Below, piece by piece: positions 49,088-57,730 of a stretch of DNA of 64,000 bases. Within the stretch, counting starts at the first letter, position 1; each line of letters opens with the position of its first letter. The stretch covers positions 1 to 64,000 of the forward strand of contig NZ_VYWO01000005.1 in the NCBI RefSeq assembly GCF_008726925.1, read 5' to 3'. The notes below the pieces were generated by a model. The model made no database searches, was not told where the DNA came from, and saw only the letters and a program-made list of their open reading frames with translations. A program made the position numbers and the translations under genes. Source of the stretch: Aerococcus sanguinicola. GTDB lineage: Bacteria > Bacillota > Bacilli > Lactobacillales > Aerococcaceae.

Positions 49088-50434
49088 CTACCAGCCCAGG
49101 TCCACATGGTCTGGTAGCTGGATCTCCCCAGCTTCTAGGGCAGCAAAGGCCTGGTCTAGGACCTCAAAGGCTTGCTTTAGGAGCTCTCGGCTGATCACTA
49201 GGGGCGGCTGGAAGCGAAGGACGTTCCCCATCAAGGTGACCATCAGAACCCCGTGGTCAAAGAGATAGGTCATAATCTTGCTGGCAGCTTGGCTGTCCCT
49301 CTCCTTGCTTACAGGGTCTTTAACCAATTCAATGCCCGCATTGAGTCCTAAGCACCGGACATCGCCGATGATCTGGGGATACTTGGCCTGAAGCTTGTGG
49401 AAGGCGGCTTGGACAAAGCGCCCATCTGCTTCAGATTTTTGGACTAGGCCTTCTTCTTCAATCACATCGAGGCTGGCATGTGCTGCCGCGACACAGATGG
49501 GATTTCCAGCCGAGGTGAAGGCGTGGCCAGGTGAACCTAAACTCTCTAAGATCTCTCCTCGCCCCACCAAGGCCGAGAGCGGGAGGCCTGATGCTAGGGA
49601 CTTGCCGATCGCCATCAGGTCCGGTGTGAGGCCAAAGTGATCAATGCTCCACAATTTTCCCGACCGTCCGAGCCCCTGGTTAATTTCATCCACCGCAAAG
49701 AGGATGCCATGTTCCTGGCAGAGCTCATAGAGGCCCTGCATAAAGGCTTGGGGTGGGATAATAATGCCTGCATCACCCTGGATGGGCTCAATTAAGACAC
49801 AGGCGACCTCTTCAGGGGCCAGGTAGGTCTCGAAGGCTAGGCGGATAGCGTCCAGGTAACGTTCGGCTAGCTGGTCATCGCTCTCCCCTGGTCGCCGGCG
49901 GTAGGGGTCTGGATAAGGCATGTGATAAATCCCAGGTAAGAGGGGTCCCATTTGACGCCGTATATTGAGGCTACAAGCTGATAGGGTCATCGCCCCATAG
50001 CTCGATCCATGGTAGGCCCCAGTAAAACTGATCAAATAGGGACGGCCCGTATAGGCGCGAGCAAATTTAATAATAGCTTCATTGGCTTCCGAACCCGAAG
50101 TGGAGAAGGAAACTTTCTTCTCGAAATGACCAGGCGTCATCCCTGCCAAACGTTCAGCCAAGGCTTCGAGCGGGGCTTGGTAGGAATAGGAAGGGATATA
50201 ATGAAGCAAGCCTTCAGCCTGCTCTTGGATAGCAGCGACCACTCGCGGATGGCAATGGCCCACATTGGCGGTTGAAGCACTGGCTAAGAGGTCAATATAA
50301 GCCTTACCATCTGCGTCATAAACCATCGCTCCCTGAGCATGGTCTACCAATAAATCAACATAATTAATTCGAGCGGCCGAACTGATCTGTTCCCCCGCAT
50401 TGATAAAGGCTTGGGCCCGACTTTCTTCTTCCAT
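49088..50434 (-). CDS. PLP-dependent class III aminotransferase-fold protein, isoleucine 2-epimerase-like
   Basis: A 448-residue PLP enzyme. The PLP lysine is in MAIGKSLASGLPLSALVG (about residue 280), the aspartate in LFAVDEINQGLGRSGK, and FSTSGSEANEAIIKFARAYTGRPYLIS binds phosphate. From memory, SARINYVDLLVDHA-like opening, YIDLLASASTANVGHCHP, VLIEPIQGDAGII and LRFQPPLVISRE are very close to the isoleucine 2-epimerase of Lactobacillus buchneri, which racemises branched-chain amino acids instead of transaminating. General databases would call it aspartate or 4-aminobutyrate aminotransferase family. GGGAG precedes the ATG. Upstream PfoR-like genes and a DauR-like regulator fit D-amino acid handling, by inference. 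Confidence 0.82.
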   Translation of the reverse strand: MEEESRAQAFINAGEQISSAARINYVDLLVDHAQGAMVYDADGKAYIDLLASASTANVGHCHPRVVAAIQEQAEGLLHYIPSYSYQAPLEALAERLAGMTPGHFEKKVSFSTSGSEANEAIIKFARAYTGRPYLISFTGAYHGSSYGAMTLSACSLNIRRQMGPLLPGIYHMPYPDPYRRRPGESDDQLAERYLDAIRLAFETYLAPEEVACVLIEPIQGDAGIIIPPQAFMQGLYELCQEHGILFAVDEINQGLGRSGKLWSIDHFGLTPDLMAIGKSLASGLPLSALVGRGEILESLGSPGHAFTSAGNPICVAAAHASLDVIEEEGLVQKSEADGRFVQAAFHKLQAKYPQIIGDVRCLGLNAGIELVKDPVSKERDSQAASKIMTYLFDHGVLMVTLMGNVLRFQPPLVISRELLKQAFEVLDQAFAALEAGEIQLPDHVDLGW

Positions 50435-50504
50435 TATATGATCTCCCTTCAGACAGCTTAATTCTTACCACTGATTGTAGCATGTTTCCAGCTCTGAAAG
50501 CATG

Positions 50505-50537
50505 AAAAAAGCTAAGCTCGATCAAGCGCTTAGCTTT
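50505..50537 (-). terminator. Terminator of the first PfoR-like gene
   Basis: AAAGCTAAGC and GCTTAGCTTT, a perfect ten-base-pair stem with a ten-base loop, followed leftwards by TTT. Confidence 0.75.
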
Positions 50538-50557
50538 CTTCCCTAATATGCTTTCAA

Positions 50558-51577
50558 TTATTCACGTTCGGCGAGTTCTTGCTTGGTAATGACTGGGTAG
50601 TTCTTGAAGACCTTGGACCCGAGGAAACCAACGATCAAGTTGATCACAATGAGCGCTAGGCCAACGAGGAGCACTTGCATAGCTGGGTTGTAAGCGAACA
50701 TCACCGCAAAACCAGCAATTGGTGTCGCTGTACCTGGGGTTTCGTTGACCATCTGCAAGAGGGCCACTAGGATCCCACTACAAGCCCCACCGACAAAGTT
50801 AATGCCATAGATTGGAATAGGGTTAGCTGACGTCACATCTGCCTGGGTTAGGGGTTCAATGGCGAAGGCAATTGTGTCTTTGCGTTCACCCAGTTTAAGA
50901 TGGTGGAAGATCATATAGTTCATGAAGGAAGAGCCAAAGACTGCTAAAGCTCCGATAGCCATCGGAGTCCCTGTCAAGCCAAGCATGGCAGTTAGGGCCA
51001 TAGAGCTCAATGGCGCTGTTGCAACTACGGTGATAACCCCACCGAGGATGATCCCCATAATGACTGGGCTTGATTCGGAGGATGCAATTAAGATTTCACC
51101 GATTTGTAGGAGTGAATTATCTACGAGTGGCGCAATGAAAAGGGCAATGGCCCGAGTAAGTGGCGCACTGACAATAATAATAAGAATTAAGTCTAGACCA
51201 CCGGGAATATTTTTTTGCATCCACTTAACCAGGAAGGCCACTAAGTAACCCGCCAAGAAGCCAGGTAAGATCCCTGTTCCCGAAGCTGCCAGCCCCATCA
51301 GGACCGCATAGCCTGGTTGGACACCAATCGCAATCGCAACTAAGATAGCAGCAGCGACACCGCTCAAGGCACCGTTGGCCATCCCAACTTCTTTAAGGAA
51401 TTCAAGGCCAAGTACCGATCCAAAGAAGGAATCATGGAAGGCCTCTACGAGGAAGCTGGCGCAGGCAGCTGCAGCCAAGGCCCCCATTGCCTTAGCACCG
51501 TGGGGGGCTTTATAGTTAAATAATGTAAAGATCGCTAGAACAACTAGCAACCAAATCGTACCAACAACAATATCCAT
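50558..51577 (-). CDS. PfoR-like PTS EIIC-type membrane protein (first copy)
   Basis: A 339-residue membrane protein with about nine hydrophobic segments, of the PTS_EIIC_2 / COG3641 (PfoR) group. Landmarks are FNYKAPHGAKAMGALAAAACASFLVEAFHDSF, GGVITVVATAPLSSMALTAMLGLTGTPMAIG and GFAVMFAYNPAMQVL. No EIIA or EIIB domain is fused or nearby, so a classical phosphotransferase role is doubtful; PfoR of Clostridium was described as a regulator. It is a paralogue of the protein at 52306-53382. A weak cre-like box (51689-51702, 12 of 14) lies upstream. The substrate is unknown. Confidence 0.82.
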   Translation of the reverse strand: MDIVVGTIWLLVVLAIFTLFNYKAPHGAKAMGALAAAACASFLVEAFHDSFFGSVLGLEFLKEVGMANGALSGVAAAILVAIAIGVQPGYAVLMGLAASGTGILPGFLAGYLVAFLVKWMQKNIPGGLDLILIIIVSAPLTRAIALFIAPLVDNSLLQIGEILIASSESSPVIMGIILGGVITVVATAPLSSMALTAMLGLTGTPMAIGALAVFGSSFMNYMIFHHLKLGERKDTIAFAIEPLTQADVTSANPIPIYGINFVGGACSGILVALLQMVNETPGTATPIAGFAVMFAYNPAMQVLLVGLALIVINLIVGFLGSKVFKNYPVITKQELAERE

Positions 51578-52110
51578 AGTTTTATCCTACTTTCTTAATC
51601 TTTCAGGCGCTGAACACCGTCCCTCCACCCTAATATAAGAGCCAATCAATAAACTGGGCGCATTAGGACAGTGATTTCAGACAAAACAATAAACCGCTTA
51701 CATTACTGAATATATGCTTTTTCCTGGGCCTCCTTCCCATCACAACTTGATAAAAGCTTAACATGAAAGCGCCACCATTACAAATAATTTATTATTACAA
51801 TAATAATATTTTATTAGAATTTGCGCCTGAAAAATGAGAAAAATCCTGTGTAAAAACTATTTTATTAGCCAGTTGATGCCAATACATACTATAATGAACG
51901 ACGCGATATCCCCTTCATTTCGCCAAGTTAGTTCTAATGAGCGGACCCTTATTTTTATGACTATACAATAGTAGAAAAATGATAAATATGATGAGAAGTG
52001 TTTTTTATAAGATCGTCTAGTCCCCCTTTTTTGTTTTAAGATTGTATAAAATAAAGCGCCAAGCAGGTGCTCAGAGCTTATATTTGGCGATTCAAATCAA
52101 TCCTTGTTCA
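51578..52110. other. Long A/T-rich intergenic region between the two PfoR-like genes
   Basis: About 530 bases before the family B element. TATAAT occurs at 51890-51895 on the + strand without a matching -35 or a following gene. A weak cre-like box is at 51689-51702. A 14-codon frame near 51979 has no good ribosome binding site. Nothing else is recognised. Confidence 0.4.
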
Positions 52111-52287
52111 AAAAAGAGAGTGTGACAAAAGTCGGTTAGCCCTGAATCACTGGAGCGAACTATGAAAGAACCTTGTCAAAGGTTCTTCCATAGTTCGTGA
52201 AGTGGATGTCAGGGCTGACTTTTGGAGCACGTTTTTAAAGAATAGTTCGTATTTTATAAAGAGGCCGGGAGTTTTGTCCCGGCCTCT
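52111..52287 (+). repeat. Family B repeat, copy 2 (long hairpin plus terminator)
   Basis: 177 bp, differing from 10918-11094 at one base (TATAAAG instead of TATATAG near the right end). It has the same nested hairpin and GC-rich terminator. Here it lies 18 bases beyond the stop of a leftward gene, so its terminator faces that gene rather than following a rightward one. Confidence 0.88.
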
Positions 52288-52305
52288 CTTCCTTCAATTC
52301 CACAA

Positions 52306-53382
52306 CTAGCTTGCTTGGTGCGCATAGTAGGCTTCGGATGACATGTTTTCGGCTTCTTCTGCTTCAGTTTCTGCTTGCAGATCGTCCAAACGGTTGATGG
52401 GGTAATTCTTGAAGCATTTGGCTGAAACAAAGGCAGTCACTAGGCCAATCAGGGCACAGGCCACAGCCATAATAACAACCTTCATAGCAGGGTTATAGGC
52501 AAACATCACGGCTAGTCCTGCGAATGGTGTCGCGGTACTTGAGGCTTCGTTCACCATGCCGGCTAGAGCCACCACGAGGCCACACAAGCCCCCTCCGATG
52601 AAGTCAGCCAGATAAACTGGCAGTGGATTGGCTGAGGTCAAGTCGACCTGGGTCTTAGCTTCTAAGAAGACAGCCAGGCTCTCGCGTGGTCCCCCAAGTT
52701 TCAATTCACGGTAGGTCATCCAGTTCACGAAGGCTGAGCCGAAGACCGCCATAGTGGTTACCCCCATAGGCAGGCCAGTCAATCCAAGCATGGCAGATAG
52801 AGCCATTGAAGAGATTGGTGAGCTGGAAACCACAGCCATAATCCCACCAACAATGATGCCCATAATGGCGGGAGCCGCATTGGAGCTGGCTTCGATACTC
52901 TTACCAATATTGAGAAGAGCAGCCTCTACGACTGGTTCACTGGCGATCGCAATGAAACGAGCGAGAGGGGCGACCACAATGATCATCACCAATAAGTCCA
53001 AGCCTGCTGGTAATTTCTTCTCAATATACTGGAGGATCCAATAGCAGGTATAGCCAGCCACTAGGCCCGGAAGAATCCCCAAGCCAAAGACCGCTGCCCC
53101 ACAGAGCATGGCTGCCACAGGGGAGGCTCCTAAAGCTAGCGGAATCATACAGGCTGCTGCGGCCCCTCCCATAGAGCCAGCTGCCATCCCTACTTCACTG
53201 AAGAAATCCGCATCGAAGATATTCCCCACAAAAGAATTAAGAAAAGCTTCGACTAATAAAGTTGCACAGGAGGCGTCAGCAAAGGCCCCCATAGTTTCAC
53301 GGCCTTTAGGCGCCTTAAAGGTAAAAAGTGTAAACAAGGCTAAAACGAGGATTAACAGGCCAATCCCAATGATTAAATCCAT
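52306..53382 (-). CDS. PfoR-like PTS EIIC-type membrane protein (second copy)
   Basis: A 358-residue paralogue of the protein at 50558-51577 with the same segments: FTFKAPKGRETMGAFADASCATLLVEAFLNSF, GGIMAVVSSSPISSMALSAMLGLTGLPMG and GLAVMFAYNPAMKVV. It has an extra acidic tail (DDLQAETEAEEAENM). No EIIA/EIIB partner is present. The promoter carries a strong cre-like box, and the YheO/DauR-type regulator is divergent from it, 280 bases away. That arrangement suggests the regulator controls this gene. Confidence 0.82.
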   Translation of the reverse strand: MDLIIGIGLLILVLALFTLFTFKAPKGRETMGAFADASCATLLVEAFLNSFVGNIFDADFFSEVGMAAGSMGGAAAACMIPLALGASPVAAMLCGAAVFGLGILPGLVAGYTCYWILQYIEKKLPAGLDLLVMIIVVAPLARFIAIASEPVVEAALLNIGKSIEASSNAAPAIMGIIVGGIMAVVSSSPISSMALSAMLGLTGLPMGVTTMAVFGSAFVNWMTYRELKLGGPRESLAVFLEAKTQVDLTSANPLPVYLADFIGGGLCGLVVALAGMVNEASSTATPFAGLAVMFAYNPAMKVVIMAVACALIGLVTAFVSAKCFKNYPINRLDDLQAETEAEEAENMSSEAYYAHQAS

Positions 53383-53410
53383 TTATGACTTCCTTCTTTC
53401 TCTATTATTT

Positions 53411-53440
53411 TTCATAGCGCTTACATTTTTCTTTCTGCAA
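53411..53440 (-). promoter_or_regulatory. Promoter and cre box of the second PfoR-like gene
   Basis: Read leftwards, TTGCAG (53440-53435), an 18-base spacer and TATGAA (53416-53411). TGTAAGCGCTATGA (53425-53412) overlaps the -10 and matches the cre consensus at 13 of 14 positions. Confidence 0.6.
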
Positions 53441-53486
53441 GTCCTTTCACTTCACAGTTATCAACTTTAACAATGATCATGATCAG

Positions 53487-53500
53487 TGTCAACGCTTGCA
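53487..53500 (+). promoter_or_regulatory. cre-like box upstream of the YheO/DauR-type regulator
   Basis: TGTCAACGCTTGCA matches the cre consensus at 13 of 14 positions. It lies about 80 bases upstream of the regulator's -35, and on the other side about 105 bases from the PfoR-like start, so it could act on either gene. Confidence 0.5.
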
Positions 53501-53580
53501 GAGAAGATAATAAAGATTTATTCCCTCTCCCATCTGTCTCTCATCTTTTGTTTGTTTTCCTCTTAATTTAAAATGGCAGT

Positions 53581-53608
53581 TTGTTATTTTTTTAATTTGC
53601 GCTATAAT
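53581..53608 (+). promoter_or_regulatory. Promoter of the YheO/DauR-type regulator
   Basis: TTGTTA (53581-53586), 16 bases, TATAAT (53603-53608); the start codon lies 55 bases downstream. Confidence 0.6.
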
Positions 53609-53662
53609 GAATTTGCCTTTATCCCCTATGACTCACTTGCACTTATGAACGGAGGCAAGCCA

Positions 53663-54334
53663 ATGGATAAAAAACAACTCAAACACTATATCGCTCTCGT
53701 CCATTTTCTAGGAGAGCTTCTCGGCGACCAATTCGAAGTCGTCCTCCATATCTACGACGGTAAGCGGATGTATATCGCTGAGATCGTTAACGGTCAGCTC
53801 AGTGGACGGACTAAAGACTCCCCCATTACAAAATTCGCCCTCGAATTAATGGAAGAGGAAGACTATCGCCAACGGGACTATCTCGTCAACTACAAGACAC
53901 GCACCAAAGCGGGAAAAATCCTCCAAGGCTCAACCTTCTTTATCAAAGATGAGCTTGACCAACTCCAGGGGATGATTTGTGTGAATATGGACTACTCCAA
54001 GCAATTTGATTTAGCCGATCATATTATCAAGACCCTTAAACTCCCGATATCGATCAAAACCGCCCAATTAGCTGAGCAGGAGGAAGGCTTTGCAGGGAAC
54101 TTCACTGAAATTTTATCCGAAAATGTAAACGATATCATTACTGAGATTATCGGCCCTGACCAAATCCAATCTAATCTCAGTCTCACCCAAGAGGCCAGAT
54201 TGGATATCATGCGCCAGCTAGAAGCTAAGGGCGTCTTCAAAATTAAAGGCGCGGTCCCCCAAGTTGCTCGTGCTTTAGGCGTTTCCGAACCTTCTGTCTA
54301 CCGCTACCGGCGGATGATCCAGAAGAAAAGCTAA
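53663..54334 (+). CDS. YheO/DauR-type transcriptional regulator (PAS-like plus helix-turn-helix)
   Basis: A 223-residue regulator. The N-terminal PAS-like (YheO, PAS_6) domain runs to about residue 120: QFEVVLHIYDGKRMYIAEIVNGQLSGR, then STFFIKDELDQLQGMICVNMDYS. The C-terminal HTH_22 domain includes RLDIMRQLEAKGVFKIKGAVPQVARALGVSEPSVYRYRR. DauR of Pseudomonas, of this family, represses D-arginine catabolism. GGAGG is seven bases before the ATG at 53663; the longer frame to 53573 runs through the promoter. It is divergent from a PfoR-like gene, with a racemase-like enzyme beyond, so amino acid sensing is an attractive guess. Confidence 0.87.
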   Translation: MDKKQLKHYIALVHFLGELLGDQFEVVLHIYDGKRMYIAEIVNGQLSGRTKDSPITKFALELMEEEDYRQRDYLVNYKTRTKAGKILQGSTFFIKDELDQLQGMICVNMDYSKQFDLADHIIKTLKLPISIKTAQLAEQEEGFAGNFTEILSENVNDIITEIIGPDQIQSNLSLTQEARLDIMRQLEAKGVFKIKGAVPQVARALGVSEPSVYRYRRMIQKKS

Positions 54335-54517
54335 GTAATTAAAGTAATTATAGTTTAGCCATTCTAAATCACTTTAACCTAGTTTAAATTGGAGTCATTC
54401 CCATTTGTTGATTTTTATAGTTTTTAGACAAAAACTCTGCTACAATAAGGCTGTCAATTGAAAACCTTTCTCAATTACGAGAGTTTTCTAAATATATATA
54501 CAGAAGAGGTTATTGCT

Positions 54518-55579
54518 ATGAAAGAAAAAGCATTGAAAGTCGCCCTTATCTCCCTATCCATGTTAGCACTCGGCGCTTGTAGCCAGGGTCAAAGCGGAAA
54601 AGCTGACCAAGCGGGCCAAGCAGAGACGAGCCAGAGCGCTAGCAGCACAAGCGAAGAAAGTTCAGCAGCTAAAAGCGAAGCTAAGACAGAAACCGTTGAA
54701 ATCCAAGATGCCACAGGTAAGGTCGAAGTGCCAAAGAACCCTCAGAAAGTGGTTGCTTTGGACAACCGGACCTTCCAAAGTCTTGAAAACTGGGGAATTA
54801 AGCCTGTAGCTGTCCCTAAAGATGTTATTCCAGCAAGCAGCAGCTATGTTAAGGATGATTCCATTCAAAATATTGGTAACCACCGGGAACCAAATTTAGA
54901 AATTATCGCTGCTGAGCAACCGGATCTTGTCATCGTCGGCCAACGTTTTGCTGACCACTATGACGATATTAAAAAGCTTGTGCCTGAAGCTACTGTCATT
55001 AACTTGGATATTAATGTGAGCGAGGACAGCGAACATCCTGGCCAAGACTTAGTCGACGGCTTGAAGAATTCAAGCTTGGCCTTGGGTAAAATTTTCGATA
55101 AAGAAGACGAAGCTAAGAAGGATGTCGAAGCCTTCGATGCCGCCATCAAACGTGCCCAAGATGCTTATAATGGAGAAGACAAAGTGATGTCTCTCGTTGT
55201 ATCAGGTGGCGAAATTGGTTTCTCAGCCCCTCATTTTGGCCGGGTATGGGGACCGCTCTACGACATCTTTAAATGGAAACCTGCACTAGAAGTTGCCAAT
55301 GAATCTTCCGACCACAAGGGAGACGATGTTTCTGTTGAAGCTATTGCAGAAAGCAACCCCGACTGGCTCATGGTACTCGACCGTGATGCAGCTATCTCTA
55401 AGCCTGGTGAGAAGTCTCAACCCGCTAAAGATGTCTTAGAAAATGCCAAAGCCTTGACCAATACCACAGCAGTTAAAGACGAAAATATCGTCTACGCCCC
55501 AGAAGACACTTATACCAATGAATCGATTCAAACCTTCACTGAAATCTTTAACCGTATTGCAGACGCTATGAGTAAATAG
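54518..55579 (+). CDS. Siderophore ABC transporter, substrate-binding lipoprotein (YclQ/FatB-like)
   Basis: A 353-residue lipoprotein; the lipobox is LGAC (Cys20 or near). After a Ser/Lys-rich linker the class III binding-protein fold begins ETVEIQDATGKVEVPKNPQKVVALD, very like Bacillus YclQ, a petrobactin binder. NLEIIAAEQPDLVIVGQR and the C-terminal NESIQTFTEIFNRIADAM are typical. The ATG at 54518 follows AGAAGAGG; the frame is open to 54458 without a better start. It heads an operon with two FecCD permeases and an ATPase. A ferric siderophore is the likely ligand; cobalamin is less likely but would matter for the corrinoid operon. Confidence 0.9.
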   Translation: MKEKALKVALISLSMLALGACSQGQSGKADQAGQAETSQSASSTSEESSAAKSEAKTETVEIQDATGKVEVPKNPQKVVALDNRTFQSLENWGIKPVAVPKDVIPASSSYVKDDSIQNIGNHREPNLEIIAAEQPDLVIVGQRFADHYDDIKKLVPEATVINLDINVSEDSEHPGQDLVDGLKNSSLALGKIFDKEDEAKKDVEAFDAAIKRAQDAYNGEDKVMSLVVSGGEIGFSAPHFGRVWGPLYDIFKWKPALEVANESSDHKGDDVSVEAIAESNPDWLMVLDRDAAISKPGEKSQPAKDVLENAKALTNTTAVKDENIVYAPEDTYTNESIQTFTEIFNRIADAMSK

Positions 55580-55645
55580 TAGGTCCTGGTATTTTTCATT
55601 CGCTCCATTCTTTGTTAAGATGAATGTGAATGACTGGGCAATGAC

Positions 55646-55692
55646 AAACCGACGATCATTCCACTGAATTGGTCGCCGGTTTCTTTGCTTAT
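55646..55692 (+). promoter_or_regulatory. Hairpin between the binding-protein and permease genes
   Basis: AAACCGACGA and TCGCCGGTTT pair with one mismatch and are followed by CTTTGCTT. A competing pairing GTGAATGA / TCATTCCAC overlaps it. It may partly terminate or stabilise mRNA so that more binding protein than permease is made. Confidence 0.35.
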
Positions 55693-55724
55693 CGCCCTAG
55701 TTCGTACTTAAAGGAGGCAAGCCC

Positions 55725-56711
55725 ATGCCAAAAACACAAAATATATTGAAATTACAAAAAGCTTTAAGGGGACGCTGGGGCTTGGTGGGACTCGGGCTCT
55801 TAGTTGTCTTTCTGGCCTATCTTTCCCTTAAAACCGGGGCTTATGATATCCAGGCCCATGAGGACGGCTGGCAGATGCTCTGGATTACCCGCTTTCCCCG
55901 GACCCTATCCCTCATGTTGTCAGGAATGGCTATGTCCATGTCGGGCTTAGTCATGCAGCTCCTGAGTCAGAACCGTTTCGTTGAACCCACAACGACGGGG
56001 ACCATTGAATGGGCAGGGCTAGGTCTCATTCTTTGCTATCTCTTTTTTCCCTCGCCGAGTCTCTTCTTGCGGATGGGCTTTGCAATTATAGCAGCCTTTA
56101 TCGGCACCTTAGTCTTCTTCTACTTTATGCGGAATATCCGTTTAAAATCTGGCCTCTTGGTGCCACTCATCGGTATCATGCTGGGGGCAGTCATTTCAGC
56201 CATTTCAACCTTTATCGGACTCAGCTTCAATATGAGCCAGTCTTTAGAAATTTGGTTTACTGGCTCTTTTGCCTCGATCCAGCAAGGCCGTTATGAATAC
56301 CTCTGGCTGATTATCTTGATTAGCCTAGCAATTTATCTTCTGGCCGACCGGCTGACGATTGCGGGACTGGGCCGGGATGTGGCCACCAATCTAGGGGTTG
56401 ACTACCAGCGGGTCAGCTTAGTCGGCACGGCGCTAGTTGCCTTAGCTGTCGGCATTGTTGCCAGTGTAGTCGGCTACCTGCCCTTCCTCGGACTAATCGT
56501 TCCCAATACCATTTCCTTATTTCGTGGGGATGATGTCCGCTCCAACCTCGTTTGGGTCAGTCTGCTCGGTATGGCTTTAATTATGGCCTGTGATATTCTC
56601 TCCCGTTGGCTGATCGCCCCCTTCGAGCTCCCTGTTTCGGTTATCCTAGGCAGTTTGGGCTCCCTCGTCTTCATCAGCCTGTTACTCTATCAAAGGAGGC
56701 AACAATCATGA
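55725..56711 (+). CDS. Siderophore ABC transporter permease (FecCD family, YclN-like)
   Basis: A 328-residue permease with nine to ten membrane segments of the BtuC/FecCD fold. Family stretches are LPFLGLIVPN (near residue 255) and LGRDVATNLGVDYQRV, part of the coupling region; FPRTLSLMLSGMAMSMSGLVMQLLSQNRFVEP near the start is the usual RLPR-like opening. AAAGGAGG precedes the ATG. It overlaps the next permease by four bases (ATGA), so the two are coupled and should form a heterodimer. Confidence 0.92.
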   Translation: MPKTQNILKLQKALRGRWGLVGLGLLVVFLAYLSLKTGAYDIQAHEDGWQMLWITRFPRTLSLMLSGMAMSMSGLVMQLLSQNRFVEPTTTGTIEWAGLGLILCYLFFPSPSLFLRMGFAIIAAFIGTLVFFYFMRNIRLKSGLLVPLIGIMLGAVISAISTFIGLSFNMSQSLEIWFTGSFASIQQGRYEYLWLIILISLAIYLLADRLTIAGLGRDVATNLGVDYQRVSLVGTALVALAVGIVASVVGYLPFLGLIVPNTISLFRGDDVRSNLVWVSLLGMALIMACDILSRWLIAPFELPVSVILGSLGSLVFISLLLYQRRQQS

Positions 56712-57730
56712 TATCCAAGCCTCACTACTTTCCCGCCTTCACCAAGGCAGCTGACCGGCGCCGCTACTGGCTCCTCCTCTTGGTCATCTTCGCTTTGGGA
56801 ATCGCCTTCAGTTTGGGCTTAATCTTCTACAATAATCCTGTCCCAGTCGACTCCCCTTCTTTCTATCCCGTGGTTCAACGACGGTTAACCGCCCTCATTG
56901 CCATGATTATCGTGGCCCTCTGCCAGGGAACAGCAACCGTGGCCTTCCAGTCACTTACCCAGAACCGAATCATCACGCCTTCTCTGCTTGGCTTTGAGGC
57001 CCTCTATGTAGCCCTCCAAACCTCTATTATCTTCTTCCTAGGTGTCCAATCCCTGGTCCAATTCTCTGGTTTGACAGCCTTCTGCATCCAGATGGTCCTG
57101 ATGGTGACGGCCAGCCTCCTCCTCTATCGTTGGCTCCTCACTGGCAAGTATGCCGATATGCAGATCATGCTCTTAGTGGGCATGATGCTTGGGACCGGAC
57201 TCAATTCCCTGGCCAGCTTTATGCGCCGGATGTTGGCCCCATCGGAATTCGATATCCTCCAGGCCCGACTCTTCGCCTCCGTTAACCATGCGGAAGCTGA
57301 ACAGTTTATCCTGGCAATTCCCCTCTGCCTCCTCGCTATGATCGGCCTATTTAGCCTCAGCTCCAAATTAGACATTATGGCGCTCGGAACAGACGTGGCT
57401 AAGAACCTCGGCCTCAAGCCCAAGCAGATTTCCATCCTTGTCCTGAGCCTAGTTGCTATCTTAATGGCCATTTCCACTGCTCTCATTGGCCCCCTGTCCT
57501 TCTTTGGCTTCCTCGTCGCCAATATCTGCTACCAGCTAGTGCCGACCTACGACCACCGCTATCTCTTCCTCATGACCATTGCTGTGGCCTTTGCGGTCTT
57601 AACTGGGGCCTACTTCTTCATGTACCATATCTTCAATGCCCAAGGGGTTGTTGGGGTCATCATTGAAGTCTTCGGTGGCCTCAGCTTCCTCGCCGTCCTC
57701 CTCAAGAAAAAGAAAGGAGAATCCCTATGA
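56708..57730 (+). CDS. Siderophore ABC transporter permease (FecCD family, YclO-like)
   Basis: A 340-residue second permease of the same fold: RLTALIAMIIVALCQGTATVAFQSLTQNRIITPSLLG, LGTDVAKNLGLKPKQ and LIGPLSFFGFLVANICYQL. The ATG at 56708 overlaps the previous stop by four bases and has AGGAGG eight bases upstream; the frame extends upstream to 56606 only inside the previous gene. Another four-base overlap joins it to the ATPase. Confidence 0.92.
   Translation: MISKPHYFPAFTKAADRRRYWLLLLVIFALGIAFSLGLIFYNNPVPVDSPSFYPVVQRRLTALIAMIIVALCQGTATVAFQSLTQNRIITPSLLGFEALYVALQTSIIFFLGVQSLVQFSGLTAFCIQMVLMVTASLLLYRWLLTGKYADMQIMLLVGMMLGTGLNSLASFMRRMLAPSEFDILQARLFASVNHAEAEQFILAIPLCLLAMIGLFSLSSKLDIMALGTDVAKNLGLKPKQISILVLSLVAILMAISTALIGPLSFFGFLVANICYQLVPTYDHRYLFLMTIAVAFAVLTGAYFFMYHIFNAQGVVGVIIEVFGGLSFLAVLLKKKKGESL

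Noticed and set aside
51979..52020. 14-codon frame (MINMMRSVFYKIV) in the long intergenic region
   Set aside because: Too short, no clear ribosome binding site, and it sits in A/T-rich sequence where such frames are common.
50558..53382. Sugar phosphotransferase system permeases
   Set aside because: No EIIA, EIIB or sugar-catabolic genes accompany them, and the sequences fit the PfoR/EIIC_2 group, whose substrates are not established.
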